A DNA stretch of 64,000 bases, from positions 372,001 to 436,000 of the forward strand of contig NZ_WMIC01000001.1 of the NCBI RefSeq assembly GCF_009711135.1, given 5' to 3'. Positions 1 through 8,929 of the stretch are shown here, one piece after another. The notes under the pieces were generated by a model. It did not search any database and was not told where the DNA came from. It worked only from the letters and a program-made list of their open reading frames with translations. The stretch is from Flavobacterium sp. LC2016-01. Its GTDB lineage: Bacteria > Bacteroidota > Bacteroidia > Flavobacteriales > Flavobacteriaceae. Each line of letters starts with the position of its first letter. Positions within the stretch are counted from its first letter, which is position 1. A program made the position numbers and the translations under genes.

Positions 1-572
1 ATGCACAGCCTAAAATTTTAGGAAACCCAAATCCAGATTTTGTTGTGGGGTTTTTTAATGCTTTTAAATATAAAGAACTAATGCTGAATTTAACTTTTGA
101 GTGGAGTCAGGGAGGAGAAATCTGGAACGGAACACAGCAGACTTTGAATTATTATGGAAAATCTGAATTAACTGGAAACCAGCGTAATGTTACCAATTAC
201 ATATTTGACGGTGTAACGCAAAGTGGTTTGCCAAATACAAAAGCGGTTTCGTTTTATGATGCCGGACTTCCGGTGGAGCAGAATCGCTGGGTTCGATATG
301 GAACTGAAGGAATTGCTGAAGATGCAATTGAAGATGCAACTTATTTTAGATTGAGTTCAATTAGTTTATCGTACTCAAAAGCAACAAATTGGACACGAAA
401 CAATCTAAATTTTACTCTTACAGTTTTTATGAACAATGCTTTTATTGCGTCTAAAAGTAAATCGGCTTTTAGTAGTAATTCTATGTTTAGTTCAATCGAT
501 ACTACCGGATTAGATTATTTCAATTCGCCAATGATGAAAAGTTTTGGTTCCTCTCTAACTATTAAATTTTAA
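1..572 (+). CDS. SusC/RagA-type TonB-dependent receptor, C-terminal end (5' truncated by window)
   Basis: The reading frame is open from base 3, so the gene begins before the window. The visible part reads GNPNPDFVVGFFNAFKYK and then alternating beta-strand segments, ending in a hydrophobic SLTIKF. That is the usual last third of a SusC-type outer-membrane barrel: a Gly-Asn-Pro-x-Pro motif and a closing strand ending in Phe. The GTG at 45 is an internal Val codon, not a start. The next gene starts 4 bases after the stop, so the two are very likely cotranscribed. The substrate cannot be told because the plug and most of the barrel are outside the window. Confidence 0.85.
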   Translation, partial: AQPKILGNPNPDFVVGFFNAFKYKELMLNLTFEWSQGGEIWNGTQQTLNYYGKSELTGNQRNVTNYIFDGVTQSGLPNTKAVSFYDAGLPVEQNRWVRYGTEGIAEDAIEDATYFRLSSISLSYSKATNWTRNNLNFTLTVFMNNAFIASKSKSAFSSNSMFSSIDTTGLDYFNSPMMKSFGSSLTIKF

Positions 573-576
573 TCCG

Positions 577-3500
577 ATGAAAAATATAAAATACGTATTC
601 TTTTTATTAGTGTTTCAGAGTATTTTTTCTCAAAATACTGAAACCGATTGGAATACAGCATATAAGTGGTCAATAACCGAAAAAGTGTATTTGCATTTTA
701 ATAACGTATTGTATTTTCCGGGTGAAACAATTCATTTTAAAGCCTATATCACAAAAAGTGACAATAGACCAACAACTTTGAGCGATTATCTTTATGTGGA
801 TTTCTTAGACGCCAGCGACAAAAAAATAAATAGTCAAACTTATGTTGTAAAAGACGGAAATGCTGTTGGATCGTATGCAATTCCACAAGATGGAGCTTCA
901 GGAATTTATAAAATTCGTGCTTATACACGAATTCAGGATAAGGTTGCTGAAAATATTTTTGAAAAGACTGTTTTTGTACAAAAAGTGATTTCACCAAGAA
1001 TTTTAATGACTTTAGATTTTAAGAAAAAAGCCTACGGAAAAGGAGAAATCTGCCAAGCCGATTTTGAGCTTAAAAATCTGGAAAATCAGCCTATTAAAAA
1101 TTATGATTTTAAATATGACATTTTTATTGGCGGAGCAAAAATGGATTCGCTTCATGCAAAAACAGATGATTTAGGAAAAGCAGTAATTCAATTTAAACTT
1201 CCGGAAAATTTAAAATCGAATGACGGAATTTTGAATGTTATGCTGGATTATGACAATTTCAAAGAATCGGTTACGCGTTCTATTCCAATAAACCTGAATT
1301 TTGTTGATCTGCAGTTTCTAGCAGAAAGCGGTAATTTGGTTTTGAGTGAAGCGTCGTCATTGTTTTTTATAGCAAAAAATGAATTTGGGCTTCCAATGGA
1401 TGTTGCTGGATTTATTGAAGATGAAGAAGGCAATAAAGTCACAGATTTCAAAAGTTTTCACGACGGAATGGGGAACGTCGCATTAAAATCAGAAGAAAAT
1501 AAAAAATATTTTGCTGTTGTGACTTCTCCCTTTAAATCGGAAGAAAAAATTGCATTGCCGGTGGCAGAAAAAAATCTGTTTGTATTAAATGCAGAGAAAA
1601 GTCAGGAAGATGTTCTTTTGAAAATTTATTCACCAACAGACGCTTCCGGAAAATTATTAGTTCGAAATACGGCAAAAATTTACAAAACATTGGCACTGAA
1701 TTTAGTTCAGGGCTGGAATACTATTTCGATCAATACAAAAGAATTTCCAATGGGAATTCAGTCTTTTTCATTATTGATTCAAGATAAAATTGTGGCTGAA
1801 AGATTGGTTTTTGTAAACTATCAGGACGGACTTAAAATTCAAATTAAAACAGACAAAGAAAATTATCTGCCAAGAGAAAAAGTAAAAGTTTCGATTATTA
1901 CAACAGATAAAAACAATGCTCCAATTGCGTCTAATCTTTCCGTTTCTGTCGCCGATTCGAAGCTTTTAACATATATCGATGACAAACAAGATAATATAGT
2001 GTCGTGGCTTCTTTTAGGTTTTGAATTGAAAGGAAAAATTCATGAGCCAAGATTTTATTTTGATGAAAATAAACCGCTTCAGGAAAGAGAAAAAGCCATT
2101 GATTTGCTTTTGAATACGCACGGATGGAGAAAATACGATCAAAAAGAGCTACAAAAACTTTTGTCAGAAGCGGCCAATATTCAGCCGGAAAAAAGCAATA
2201 CCATTGAAGGATTTGTACTGACTAAAAAAGGGAAACCGGCCAGTGTAAAAGTTATGTTTTTTACAGAGCAGGGAAAAGTTTTTGAAACGAAAAGCAACAA
2301 AAGCGGTTATTTTAAATTCAACCGAATTCACTTTTCTGATTTTGGTTATCTGGTTGCCGAACATAAATATTATCGCGATCTGACCATTAAGAATTCATTT
2401 TCAGATGAATATGAATTTTGGAAATTAAGATCCAGATTAACAGATACATCAACACCAAATATTCATTACAAATACACCGAAGAGAAAGAAAAAACGACCA
2501 GAAATGTCCAATTATCTGGAAGCAGCATTATTTTAGATGCTAATTCTAATGCATTACAGGAAGTGGTTACAATAGGTTACGGAATGACAACAAGAAAAGC
2601 GCTTACAGGCTCAATTGTGAAGATTTCTTCTCAGGAAATTTTTTCAAATGCATTGAGCGGGCGCGCCGCAGGAATTCAGATTTCATCATCTTCGGGTCAG
2701 GTGGCTTCAGCTGATAAAGTTGTAATCAGAGGATTGTCTTCGATTTATGGAAACAGATCTGGCGGTCAGCCCTTAATTGTCGTTGATGGAATTCCATATG
2801 CAAATAATGAAAATTCATCTGTATTTGGCAGTCTTCCTGTAAATTCAATTGAGTCGATAACAATATTAAAAGATGCTTCTGCAACTGCCGTTTACGGGTC
2901 AGCGGGCGCTTACGGAGTTATTTATGTTACCACAAAAAACAAGGCAAATCCGGCCAATATTGTATTGGGCAAAACACATAATTATACATTTCAGGAAATA
3001 AAAAGATCTAAAATAAAAGATTTAAATGAAGCGGAGACTTTTTATGCGCCAATATACAAATCAGTAATCACTGAAGAAAAAACAGATTTTAGAAACTGTA
3101 TTTATTGGAATTCGATTATCCAGACAGACAATCAAGGTGAAGCTCATTTTGAATTTCATAATTCAGATGATAACACTTCTTTCAAGATTTTAGCCGAAGG
3201 AATTTCGTATAAAGGTGACGTAGGGAAAGCGGAAGCTGTTTATGCAGTAAAAGATTTGATTCAGACTGATGTAAAAGTGCCTTTGTATGCTTCTCGAGGC
3301 GATAAAATCGTATTGCCGCTTTGGTTAAAAAACAATTCAGATAAAATGCTGAAACTAGATTGTCAAGCCAATTTCAATAAGCAAAATCTTATCCTGAAAG
3401 ATTCCTTAATTCATTTAAAACCAAATGAATCGAGAACTGTTTATATAACGGTAAAAACAGATAAAATAGGAAAACAATTGCCATTGGAAATTTTATTGAA

Positions 3501-5109
3501 TGCTGAAAATTTTAAATCTAAAATCAAAAAGAGCATCGATATATTTTCAAGAGATTTCCCAATGAATATTGATATTTCGGGAACCAGATCACAAACAAAA
3601 GATTTCACTGTTGCAGAAGTTATTCCGGGTTCTATAGATTCTGGATTTAAATTATTCTTGAATCCGTTTTCTTCCATTTTTGACGGACTCGAAAGTATGA
3701 TGAGCGAACCTCACGGGTGTTTTGAGCAGGTTTCGTCTACAAATTATCCTAATATTATGGCGATGCAGTTGTTGAAATTTAAAAATACGACTCCACAGTT
3801 TAAAGAGAAAGCTTTAAAATATTTAGAAATCGGTTATACGAAATTAAAAAATTACGAATCAAAAGAGGGTGGTTTTGAATGGTATGGCGGAAATCCTGGT
3901 AACGAAGCATTGACTGCGTACGGTTTACTGCAATTTTATGAAATGAAAGAGTTTATCAATATTGATCAAAAATTAATTATTCGATCAATGAATTGGCTGG
4001 ATTCTAGAAAAGATGAAAACGGAGGATTTAAGCAAAATCCTGCAAAATACGGCTTTTCGGGAATCAAATATGTTGTTAATAATGCTTATATCGTTTATGT
4101 TTTGTCTGAAATTGGACAAGTTGATATTGAGAAACAATATGATACTGCTTTAGCTGAAGCCTTAAAAAGCAATGATTTGTACCGAATGAATTTGCTGGCT
4201 CTGGCTTCGTTTAATCTTAAAAAAATGCCCGAATACAAACAGCTGATGGATTTGATAAAAGCAAAAGTGAATAAACTCGCATTTAAAGAACTTAACGCCG
4301 AACAATCTGTTATTAATAGTTATGGCAGGTCGATGAATGTTGAAATTGCCTCGCTTTATGCGCTTGCTTTATTAAAAGAAAAAAAAGTTACAAAAGAGAT
4401 TTTTAATGTTTTAGATTATATTCAATCATCAAAAAATACCTATGGATTTGGTTCTACGCAAGCAACAGCACTCGCATTGAAAGCGATTACAGAATTTTCT
4501 AAAATCAATATGGATTCGATGATTTCTAATGATGTGAGTATGTCGCTGAATGACGGAGCAATCGATTTGTCTAAAAAAGATACCAATGAAAATGTAATTT
4601 TGAAAGACTTAAAGATTAATACAGGAAATAATAAATTTTCGATTCAAGTTCCCGAAGAAAAATCAGTTCCGTATTTATTTTATGTACAGTATCAAACTTT
4701 ACTGCCCAATAATGCCAAAGAATGCAAAGTGAGTTTAAAAACAAAATCATTGGTAGATAAACTGAAAATAAGCGAAACGGCAAGAGTTGAAATCGAGATT
4801 CAGAATAAAAGCAATGAACAGCTTTCAAACCCAATTGCCAGAATTGGAATTCCAGGCGGATTAGCTCCTGAGCCTTGGCAACTGAAAGAATTAATAGAGA
4901 AAAATGTGGTCGATTATTATGAGATTTTCGGAAATGAATTGGTGCTTTATTTCAGAAAATTAGATGCGAATGAGACCAGAAAAGTAAATATTGATTTTAA
5001 AGCAGTTATTCCTGGGAAATATAAAGGTGTTGCTTCGTCAGCGTACTTGTACTATGAAAATGAACACAAAAATTGGAATTCTGGTTTAGAAATTGAAGTT
5101 CTGCCTTAA
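577..5109 (+). CDS. alpha-2-macroglobulin-like protein with an internal TonB plug domain
   Basis: This is a 1510-residue exported protein with a signal peptide at 1-19 (ending IFSQ). Residues about 36-130 look like a macroglobulin MG domain. About 545-605 is a carboxypeptidase-regulatory-like beta-sandwich. About 655-790 is a TonB receptor plug domain with the SusC signature LQEVVTIGYGMTTRK and the VDGIPY and SITILKDASATAVYG motifs. About 850-1510 is the A2M core, with an intact thioester-type motif GCFEQ (Cys1048 to Gln1051) followed by the helical toroid. No barrel follows the plug. It sits 4 bases after a SusC-type receptor. Bacterial A2M proteins are thought to trap proteases, but in Bacteroidota the role of these long forms is unclear. 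A role with the upstream receptor is inferred from position and plug homology only. Confidence 0.85.
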   Translation: MKNIKYVFFLLVFQSIFSQNTETDWNTAYKWSITEKVYLHFNNVLYFPGETIHFKAYITKSDNRPTTLSDYLYVDFLDASDKKINSQTYVVKDGNAVGSYAIPQDGASGIYKIRAYTRIQDKVAENIFEKTVFVQKVISPRILMTLDFKKKAYGKGEICQADFELKNLENQPIKNYDFKYDIFIGGAKMDSLHAKTDDLGKAVIQFKLPENLKSNDGILNVMLDYDNFKESVTRSIPINLNFVDLQFLAESGNLVLSEASSLFFIAKNEFGLPMDVAGFIEDEEGNKVTDFKSFHDGMGNVALKSEENKKYFAVVTSPFKSEEKIALPVAEKNLFVLNAEKSQEDVLLKIYSPTDASGKLLVRNTAKIYKTLALNLVQGWNTISINTKEFPMGIQSFSLLIQDKIVAERLVFVNYQDGLKIQIKTDKENYLPREKVKVSIITTDKNNAPIASNLSVSVADSKLLTYIDDKQDNIVSWLLLGFELKGKIHEPRFYFDENKPLQEREKAIDLLLNTHGWRKYDQKELQKLLSEAANIQPEKSNTIEGFVLTKKGKPASVKVMFFTEQGKVFETKSNKSGYFKFNRIHFSDFGYLVAEHKYYRDLTIKNSFSDEYEFWKLRSRLTDTSTPNIHYKYTEEKEKTTRNVQLSGSSIILDANSNALQEVVTIGYGMTTRKALTGSIVKISSQEIFSNALSGRAAGIQISSSSGQVASADKVVIRGLSSIYGNRSGGQPLIVVDGIPYANNENSSVFGSLPVNSIESITILKDASATAVYGSAGAYGVIYVTTKNKANPANIVLGKTHNYTFQEIKRSKIKDLNEAETFYAPIYKSVITEEKTDFRNCIYWNSIIQTDNQGEAHFEFHNSDDNTSFKILAEGISYKGDVGKAEAVYAVKDLIQTDVKVPLYASRGDKIVLPLWLKNNSDKMLKLDCQANFNKQNLILKDSLIHLKPNESRTVYITVKTDKIGKQLPLEILLNAENFKSKIKKSIDIFSRDFPMNIDISGTRSQTKDFTVAEVIPGSIDSGFKLFLNPFSSIFDGLESMMSEPHGCFEQVSSTNYPNIMAMQLLKFKNTTPQFKEKALKYLEIGYTKLKNYESKEGGFEWYGGNPGNEALTAYGLLQFYEMKEFINIDQKLIIRSMNWLDSRKDENGGFKQNPAKYGFSGIKYVVNNAYIVYVLSEIGQVDIEKQYDTALAEALKSNDLYRMNLLALASFNLKKMPEYKQLMDLIKAKVNKLAFKELNAEQSVINSYGRSMNVEIASLYALALLKEKKVTKEIFNVLDYIQSSKNTYGFGSTQATALALKAITEFSKINMDSMISNDVSMSLNDGAIDLSKKDTNENVILKDLKINTGNNKFSIQVPEEKSVPYLFYVQYQTLLPNNAKECKVSLKTKSLVDKLKISETARVEIEIQNKSNEQLSNPIARIGIPGGLAPEPWQLKELIEKNVVDYYEIFGNELVLYFRKLDANETRKVNIDFKAVIPGKYKGVASSAYLYYENEHKNWNSGLEIEVLP

Positions 5110-5125
5110 TTTAAAAGACTGATAG

Positions 5126-5159
5126 CCTAACAGGTTTTTAAAACTTGTTAGGTATTTTT
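5126..5159 (+). terminator. intrinsic terminator after the A2M gene
   Basis: Hairpin CCTAACA ... TGTTAGG with an inner GTTTT/AAAAC stem, followed by a T-rich tail (TATTTTTA). It lies between the plus-strand A2M gene and the convergent DUF3810 gene. Confidence 0.75.
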
Positions 5160-5179
5160 AGTTTCAAAGTTAAAATGAA

Positions 5180-6241
5180 TCAGAACTCTTTTCCTCTATA
5201 ATAATTAATCATCAAATCAATAAACTTGCTGTAGCTTTCCATACCGTCTTTTTGATTATTTGATTTAAGGAAACTGTCATAAACAAAATGAAAACCTTTA
5301 TCAATAAAAGTGTCGTATTTCTGCCAGAAATCTTGACTTTCCTGATAGTTTTTTAAAATCCCGACATGAACCGTTTTCTTTAATTGATTAAAAACCTTCT
5401 CGTTTTTAAATTGCCAGATTCCAAGGCAATAGCGCAAAGCAAAACTATATCCGGAATATTGATAATATAAGTTGTCATTTTTCACCGTTGCCAAAACGCC
5501 TATAAAATTACATTCATTTTCACTCGCAAAGCCAATTTGATGCGCCATTTCGTGCGAACTTGTAATGGGAAAATTATACATGGGCAGTAAATCATTTACC
5601 TGCGCTTCATTTGTAAATGGATTCAAATAACCGCCAAATCCCATGTAAGTCAAAGGAACGCTGAATAGTGATTTTTTGACACTCAAAATCTCATACTTAA
5701 AATAGGGATGTTCTTTTGCTAAATTATCATATCCACTGACATTCATTTTAAAAACGTCTTTTTGAGAATAAGGGAAAACTACTTTTGCAGCATCATTTTT
5801 TGTGAGTTGGTACTGAATTTCATTGGTCTTGTTTATTAATTTTTTTGTAAAAGCCAATAAATCGGCATCAGTATATTCTCTTTTAACTTCCATCTTTTCA
5901 AACAAAGGTTCACGGTAATAGTTAAACGCCCAAAGTACATGAAATAGAAAGTAAAAAACAGAAATTTTGCCTAAGATTTTTAGAAGATGATCTTTCCAGT
6001 TTGTTCTCCAAGTTTTTCGTATTTTCCAAAACCAAATGATAACGGAAAGAATTAAAACAGCATAAATACAGTCGCCGACAGAAAACGGAACTTTGCCCAA
6101 AAGTGTTCTCGAGAAACGCGAAATTCTGATATAAAAGTTATTGCTGTAAAAACCTTCAACATAATCGGGGAAAAATGGCAGGATTTTTAAAAAGATAATC
6201 TGAAGTAAAAGAAATAGGGGAAGAATATATTTTGATTTCAC
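5180..6241 (-). CDS. DUF3810 family membrane protein, putative zinc metallopeptidase
   Basis: This 353-residue protein has hydrophobic segments at about 5-24, 58-75 and 92-110, and then a soluble domain. A zinc-peptidase-type HEMAH motif lies at residues 230-234 (His230, Glu231, His234), followed by QIGFASENECN, in which a downstream Glu could be the third ligand. This architecture is typical of the Bacteroidota family DUF3810. The family is functionally uncharacterised, so the peptidase activity is inferred from the motif. It is a single gene, convergent with the A2M gene, and its start is set by the N-terminal membrane segment. Confidence 0.8.
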   Translation of the reverse strand: MKSKYILPLFLLLQIIFLKILPFFPDYVEGFYSNNFYIRISRFSRTLLGKVPFSVGDCIYAVLILSVIIWFWKIRKTWRTNWKDHLLKILGKISVFYFLFHVLWAFNYYREPLFEKMEVKREYTDADLLAFTKKLINKTNEIQYQLTKNDAAKVVFPYSQKDVFKMNVSGYDNLAKEHPYFKYEILSVKKSLFSVPLTYMGFGGYLNPFTNEAQVNDLLPMYNFPITSSHEMAHQIGFASENECNFIGVLATVKNDNLYYQYSGYSFALRYCLGIWQFKNEKVFNQLKKTVHVGILKNYQESQDFWQKYDTFIDKGFHFVYDSFLKSNNQKDGMESYSKFIDLMINYYRGKEF

Positions 6242-6295
6242 AGTATAATTTTTGGATACGTAAATATAATTACAATATTGACTGATTGAAAAAAG

Positions 6296-6388
6296 TTAGC
6301 CACGAATTCCAAAAATTTTCGCTAATTACTGATTTGTCCGATTTTAGAGCTATTATAATTTGTGCTAATTCGTATAATTTGTGGCTAA
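6296..6388. repeat. dispersed-type inverted repeat (GCCACGAATT family)
   Basis: The left arm begins TTAGCCACGAATT and the right arm ends ATAATTTGTGGCTAA, so the two ends are inverted copies with an imperfect interior. Short intergenic palindromes built on 'gccacgaatt' are common in Flavobacterium genomes as I know them. Here it fills the intergenic space upstream of the peptidase gene. Confidence 0.6.
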
Positions 6389-6448
6389 AAAAGCATTTAA
6401 ACTTTGTAACTTTGGGACTCTTAATTGTTAAACTTCAAACAAAATATA

Positions 6449-7909
6449 ATGAGTCAGGAAATTAGAAATCTGGAACCAAAAGCACTTTGGAATAAATTCG
6501 CAGATTTAAATGCTGTTCCGCGTCCATCGAAAAAAGAAGAACGTGTTATCGAGTTTATGAAAAACTTTGGAAACAGCTTAGGTTTAGAAACTTTTGAAGA
6601 TGAAATCAGAAATGTAATCATCAGAAAACCTGCAACTCCAGGAATGGAAAACCGCAAAGCTATTGTAATGCAAGGTCACCTTGATATGGTGCACCAAAAA
6701 AATGCCGACACTGTTTTTGATTTTGATACTCAAGGAATCGACATGTATATAGATGGTGACTGGGTTCGTGCGCGAGGAACAACTCTTGGTGCTGACAACG
6801 GACTTGGAGTAGCTACAATTATGGCAATTTTAGAAAGCAAGGATATTCCGCATCCGGCAATTGAAGCATTGTTTACAATTGATGAAGAAACTGGAATGAC
6901 AGGAGCTTTAAATTTAAAAGGAGGCATTTTGCAAGGTCAGATTTTGCTGAATCTGGATACCGAAGAAGATGATGAAATTGATATTGGATGTGCCGGCGGA
7001 ATTGACGTTACAGCAACACGAACATATCATGAAGAAGAAGTTCCAGAAGGTTCTGTTGGTTATACTATTACTGTAAAAGGCTTAAACGGTGGACATTCAG
7101 GAATGGATATTCATAAAGGTTTAGGAAATGCGAATAAAATCATGAACCGTTTGTTATTTGATGCTTTTGAAAACTTCGGTTTGCAGATTGTTGAAATTAA
7201 TGGAGGAAGTTTAAGAAACGCAATTCCGAGAGAAAGTGTTGCGAAAGTAATAATTTCTCAAATGTTTGATGAAGCGTATGTTTATGATATGCAGGAAATT
7301 ATTGCTGATATCAAAGCGGAGTACAAAACAACTGAACCAAACTTATCGATTGAAATCGTAAAAGGCAATTTGCCTGAAAAAGTGATGGATTTAGGAGTTC
7401 AAGAAGGAATTATCAGAGCGATTTACGCAGCACACAACGGAGTTTACAGAATGAGCGCTGATATGGCCGATTTAGTTGAAACTTCAAATAATATTGCTCG
7501 TGTAATCATCAAAGATGGAGAAGTATTAGTGGGATGTTTGACACGTTCTTCTGTTGAATCTTCAAAATTTGATTTGGCTAATTCGTTGCGTTCAGCTTTT
7601 GAATTAGTTGGATGCGAGGTTGAACTTACGGGTTCTTACCCAGGATGGACGCCAAATGTAAATTCTGAAATTTTAGAAGTTTTAAAAGAGATCTACGAGA
7701 AACAAAATGGTGAAAAACCAAAAGTAGTAGCTTGTCACGCTGGTTTAGAGTGTGGTATTTTAGGAACTAATTATCCAGATATGGATATGATTTCTTTTGG
7801 TCCAACTATTCACGGAGCACATTCTCCAGACGAAAGAGCCAGCATTTCATCTGCTCAAAAATATTGGAAATTTGTATTGGAAATTCTTTCGAATATACCG
7901 GTTAAATAG
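6449..7909 (+). CDS. pepD: aminoacyl-histidine dipeptidase (peptidase M20 family)
   Basis: The product has 486 residues and belongs to the PepD/beta-Ala-His dipeptidase family, cytosolic di-zinc enzymes that split Xaa-His dipeptides. The N-terminal motif MQGHLDMVHQ holds the first zinc His and Asp, GADNGLG the bridging Asp, TIDEETGMTGA the catalytic Glu pair, and HAGLECG and FGPTIHGAHSPDE the C-terminal zinc ligands. The NGGHSGMDIHKG motif belongs to the lid domain. The ATG at 6449 is preferred to an upstream TTG at 6425 because MSQEIRNLEPKALW matches the family N-terminus. A TAACTTTG at 6407-6414 may be its -7 element. It is monocistronic, with a terminator at 7949. Confidence 0.93.
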   Translation: MSQEIRNLEPKALWNKFADLNAVPRPSKKEERVIEFMKNFGNSLGLETFEDEIRNVIIRKPATPGMENRKAIVMQGHLDMVHQKNADTVFDFDTQGIDMYIDGDWVRARGTTLGADNGLGVATIMAILESKDIPHPAIEALFTIDEETGMTGALNLKGGILQGQILLNLDTEEDDEIDIGCAGGIDVTATRTYHEEEVPEGSVGYTITVKGLNGGHSGMDIHKGLGNANKIMNRLLFDAFENFGLQIVEINGGSLRNAIPRESVAKVIISQMFDEAYVYDMQEIIADIKAEYKTTEPNLSIEIVKGNLPEKVMDLGVQEGIIRAIYAAHNGVYRMSADMADLVETSNNIARVIIKDGEVLVGCLTRSSVESSKFDLANSLRSAFELVGCEVELTGSYPGWTPNVNSEILEVLKEIYEKQNGEKPKVVACHAGLECGILGTNYPDMDMISFGPTIHGAHSPDERASISSAQKYWKFVLEILSNIPVK

Positions 7910-7910
7910 T

Positions 7911-7941
7911 AGTGTTCAGTGGTCAGCTTTTTAGTGATCAG
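7911..7941 (+). repeat. dispersed repeat, left arm of an inverted pair around the pepD terminator
   Basis: The stretch beginning AGTGTTCAGTGGTCAG is repeated inverted at 8001-8030, and a third related copy lies at 15290-15321. The arms bracket the terminator at 7949-7986. Confidence 0.6.
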
Positions 7942-7948
7942 TTTGTAT

Positions 7949-7986
7949 AAAAAAGAAAGCAATCATATTGATTGCTTTCTTTTTTA
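7949..7986 (+). terminator. bidirectional intrinsic terminator
   Basis: Fourteen-base stem AAAAAGAAAGCAAT / ATTGCTTTCTTTTT with loop CATATTG. The A- and T-runs allow termination of pepD on plus and of the small minus-strand ORF at 8038-8148. Confidence 0.85.
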
Positions 7987-8000
7987 TAGAATTACCTTTA

Positions 8001-8030
8001 CTGATCACTAAAAAGCTGACCACTGATCAC
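8001..8030 (-). repeat. dispersed repeat, right arm
   Basis: CTGATCACTAAAAAGCTGAC and the following bases are the inverse of 7918-7941, so a larger cruciform encloses the pepD terminator. Confidence 0.6.
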
Positions 8031-8037
8031 TTTTTTT

Positions 8038-8148
8038 TTAATCCCTTTTGGGAGAATTCTTCTTTTCTCTTTTTTCTTCTTTTTTTTCTTTAGCCGTTTT
8101 TAACGGTTCTTTTTTTGCTGTTTTTTTAGCATCTTGACCTTTTGACAT
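8038..8148 (-). CDS. very small basic protein, 36 residues
   Basis: The minus-strand ORF reads MSKGQDAKKTAKKEPLKTAK and then a Lys/Glu/Arg-rich tail to SPKRD. It has 18 Lys or Arg in 36 residues and no hydrophobic segment. I believe similar MSKGQDxKK small proteins occur in other Flavobacterium genomes, but that is from memory. The low-complexity coding sequence (A-rich) makes chance possible. The Met start, the clean stop and the position between a terminator and the next gene support a real gene. Function unknown; a nucleic-acid- or ribosome-associated role would be a guess. Confidence 0.55.
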   Translation of the reverse strand: MSKGQDAKKTAKKEPLKTAKEKKEEKREKKNSPKRD

Positions 8149-8226
8149 GACTTGCTTGTGTTAAAGTTAATTACAAGTAAATATAGTGTTTTTAAGGTAT
8201 ATGAACGTATTTCATAATTTATTTAC

Positions 8227-8793
8227 TTAGCAGCCGTCTTCGCTAGGTGGACGTTTATAAATTGTTTTACTATTTAGTTCTACATAGTCGCCCGTTATTA
8301 TTGGATATGAATATTTTGGCGCTTGCGATAGGCCATGGCTTCTTATAGTTATTTTGTCGTTAACTTTCAGTTTATGTAATTGGTCAAAGGTATTGTTGAA
8401 ATTCAAAGTAGTATAATCAGACTTTTCTGTTCCAAAAGCAAGAATATAATCGCCACCATTAATCCTGACCATCATACCGTAACCTAATCTTGCACCTTGC
8501 GGAAGAGAAAGAGAGGTTACAACTCCGTCCATATCGGTATAATCAATAATGGACTTGCTTATTTTAGTAACACTGGCATGCATTTTTTTTCCTGCAGCAG
8601 ATGCTTCCCATTTTTTGTACATTTTACCATCAGGTGTAGCTTCCCATTTTTTTAATGCCGCTTTCCTTTCAGCATCAGAGAGGTGCTTCGGGATTTCCTT
8701 TTTAAGAGGTTCATTTTTAATTTCACGATTAGCAAATACCACTCCGCTTACCACAACCAGCGATAAGATCACTACATAAATGATTTTTTTCAT
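8227..8793 (-). CDS. exported hypothetical protein with a tandem KKWEA repeat
   Basis: This 188-residue protein has a signal peptide or N-terminal anchor (MKKIIYVVILSLVVVSGVVFA). Residues 45-70 contain a short internal duplication, KKWEATPDGKMY then KKWEASAAGKKM. The rest is beta-rich, with a GDYILAFGTEKSDYTTLNF segment and a C-terminal SEDGC. I recognise no family. It is transcribed divergently from the membrane-anchored winged-helix regulator at 8930, with 136 bases between them, so it is a plausible target or partner of that regulator. This is inferred from position. Confidence 0.75.
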   Translation of the reverse strand: MKKIIYVVILSLVVVSGVVFANREIKNEPLKKEIPKHLSDAERKAALKKWEATPDGKMYKKWEASAAGKKMHASVTKISKSIIDYTDMDGVVTSLSLPQGARLGYGMMVRINGGDYILAFGTEKSDYTTLNFNNTFDQLHKLKVNDKITIRSHGLSQAPKYSYPIITGDYVELNSKTIYKRPPSEDGC

Positions 8794-8929
8794 GTTTTCG
8801 TTGTTTTAATTAATACTATAGTTTTATCTCTTTTTAAAGTTTATGAAGCAAATTACTTTATTATTTTGCTGATTGAGAGTTTAAAATTGTAAATAAAAAT
8901 GTAAACTTTGTAAATAAAAACTTGATACT

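Noticed and set aside
2540..2950. Plug-domain part of the A2M protein as an assembly artefact joining two genes
   Set aside because: The reading frame is continuous, and A2M-type sequence lies on both sides; there is no trace of a barrel or a second start.
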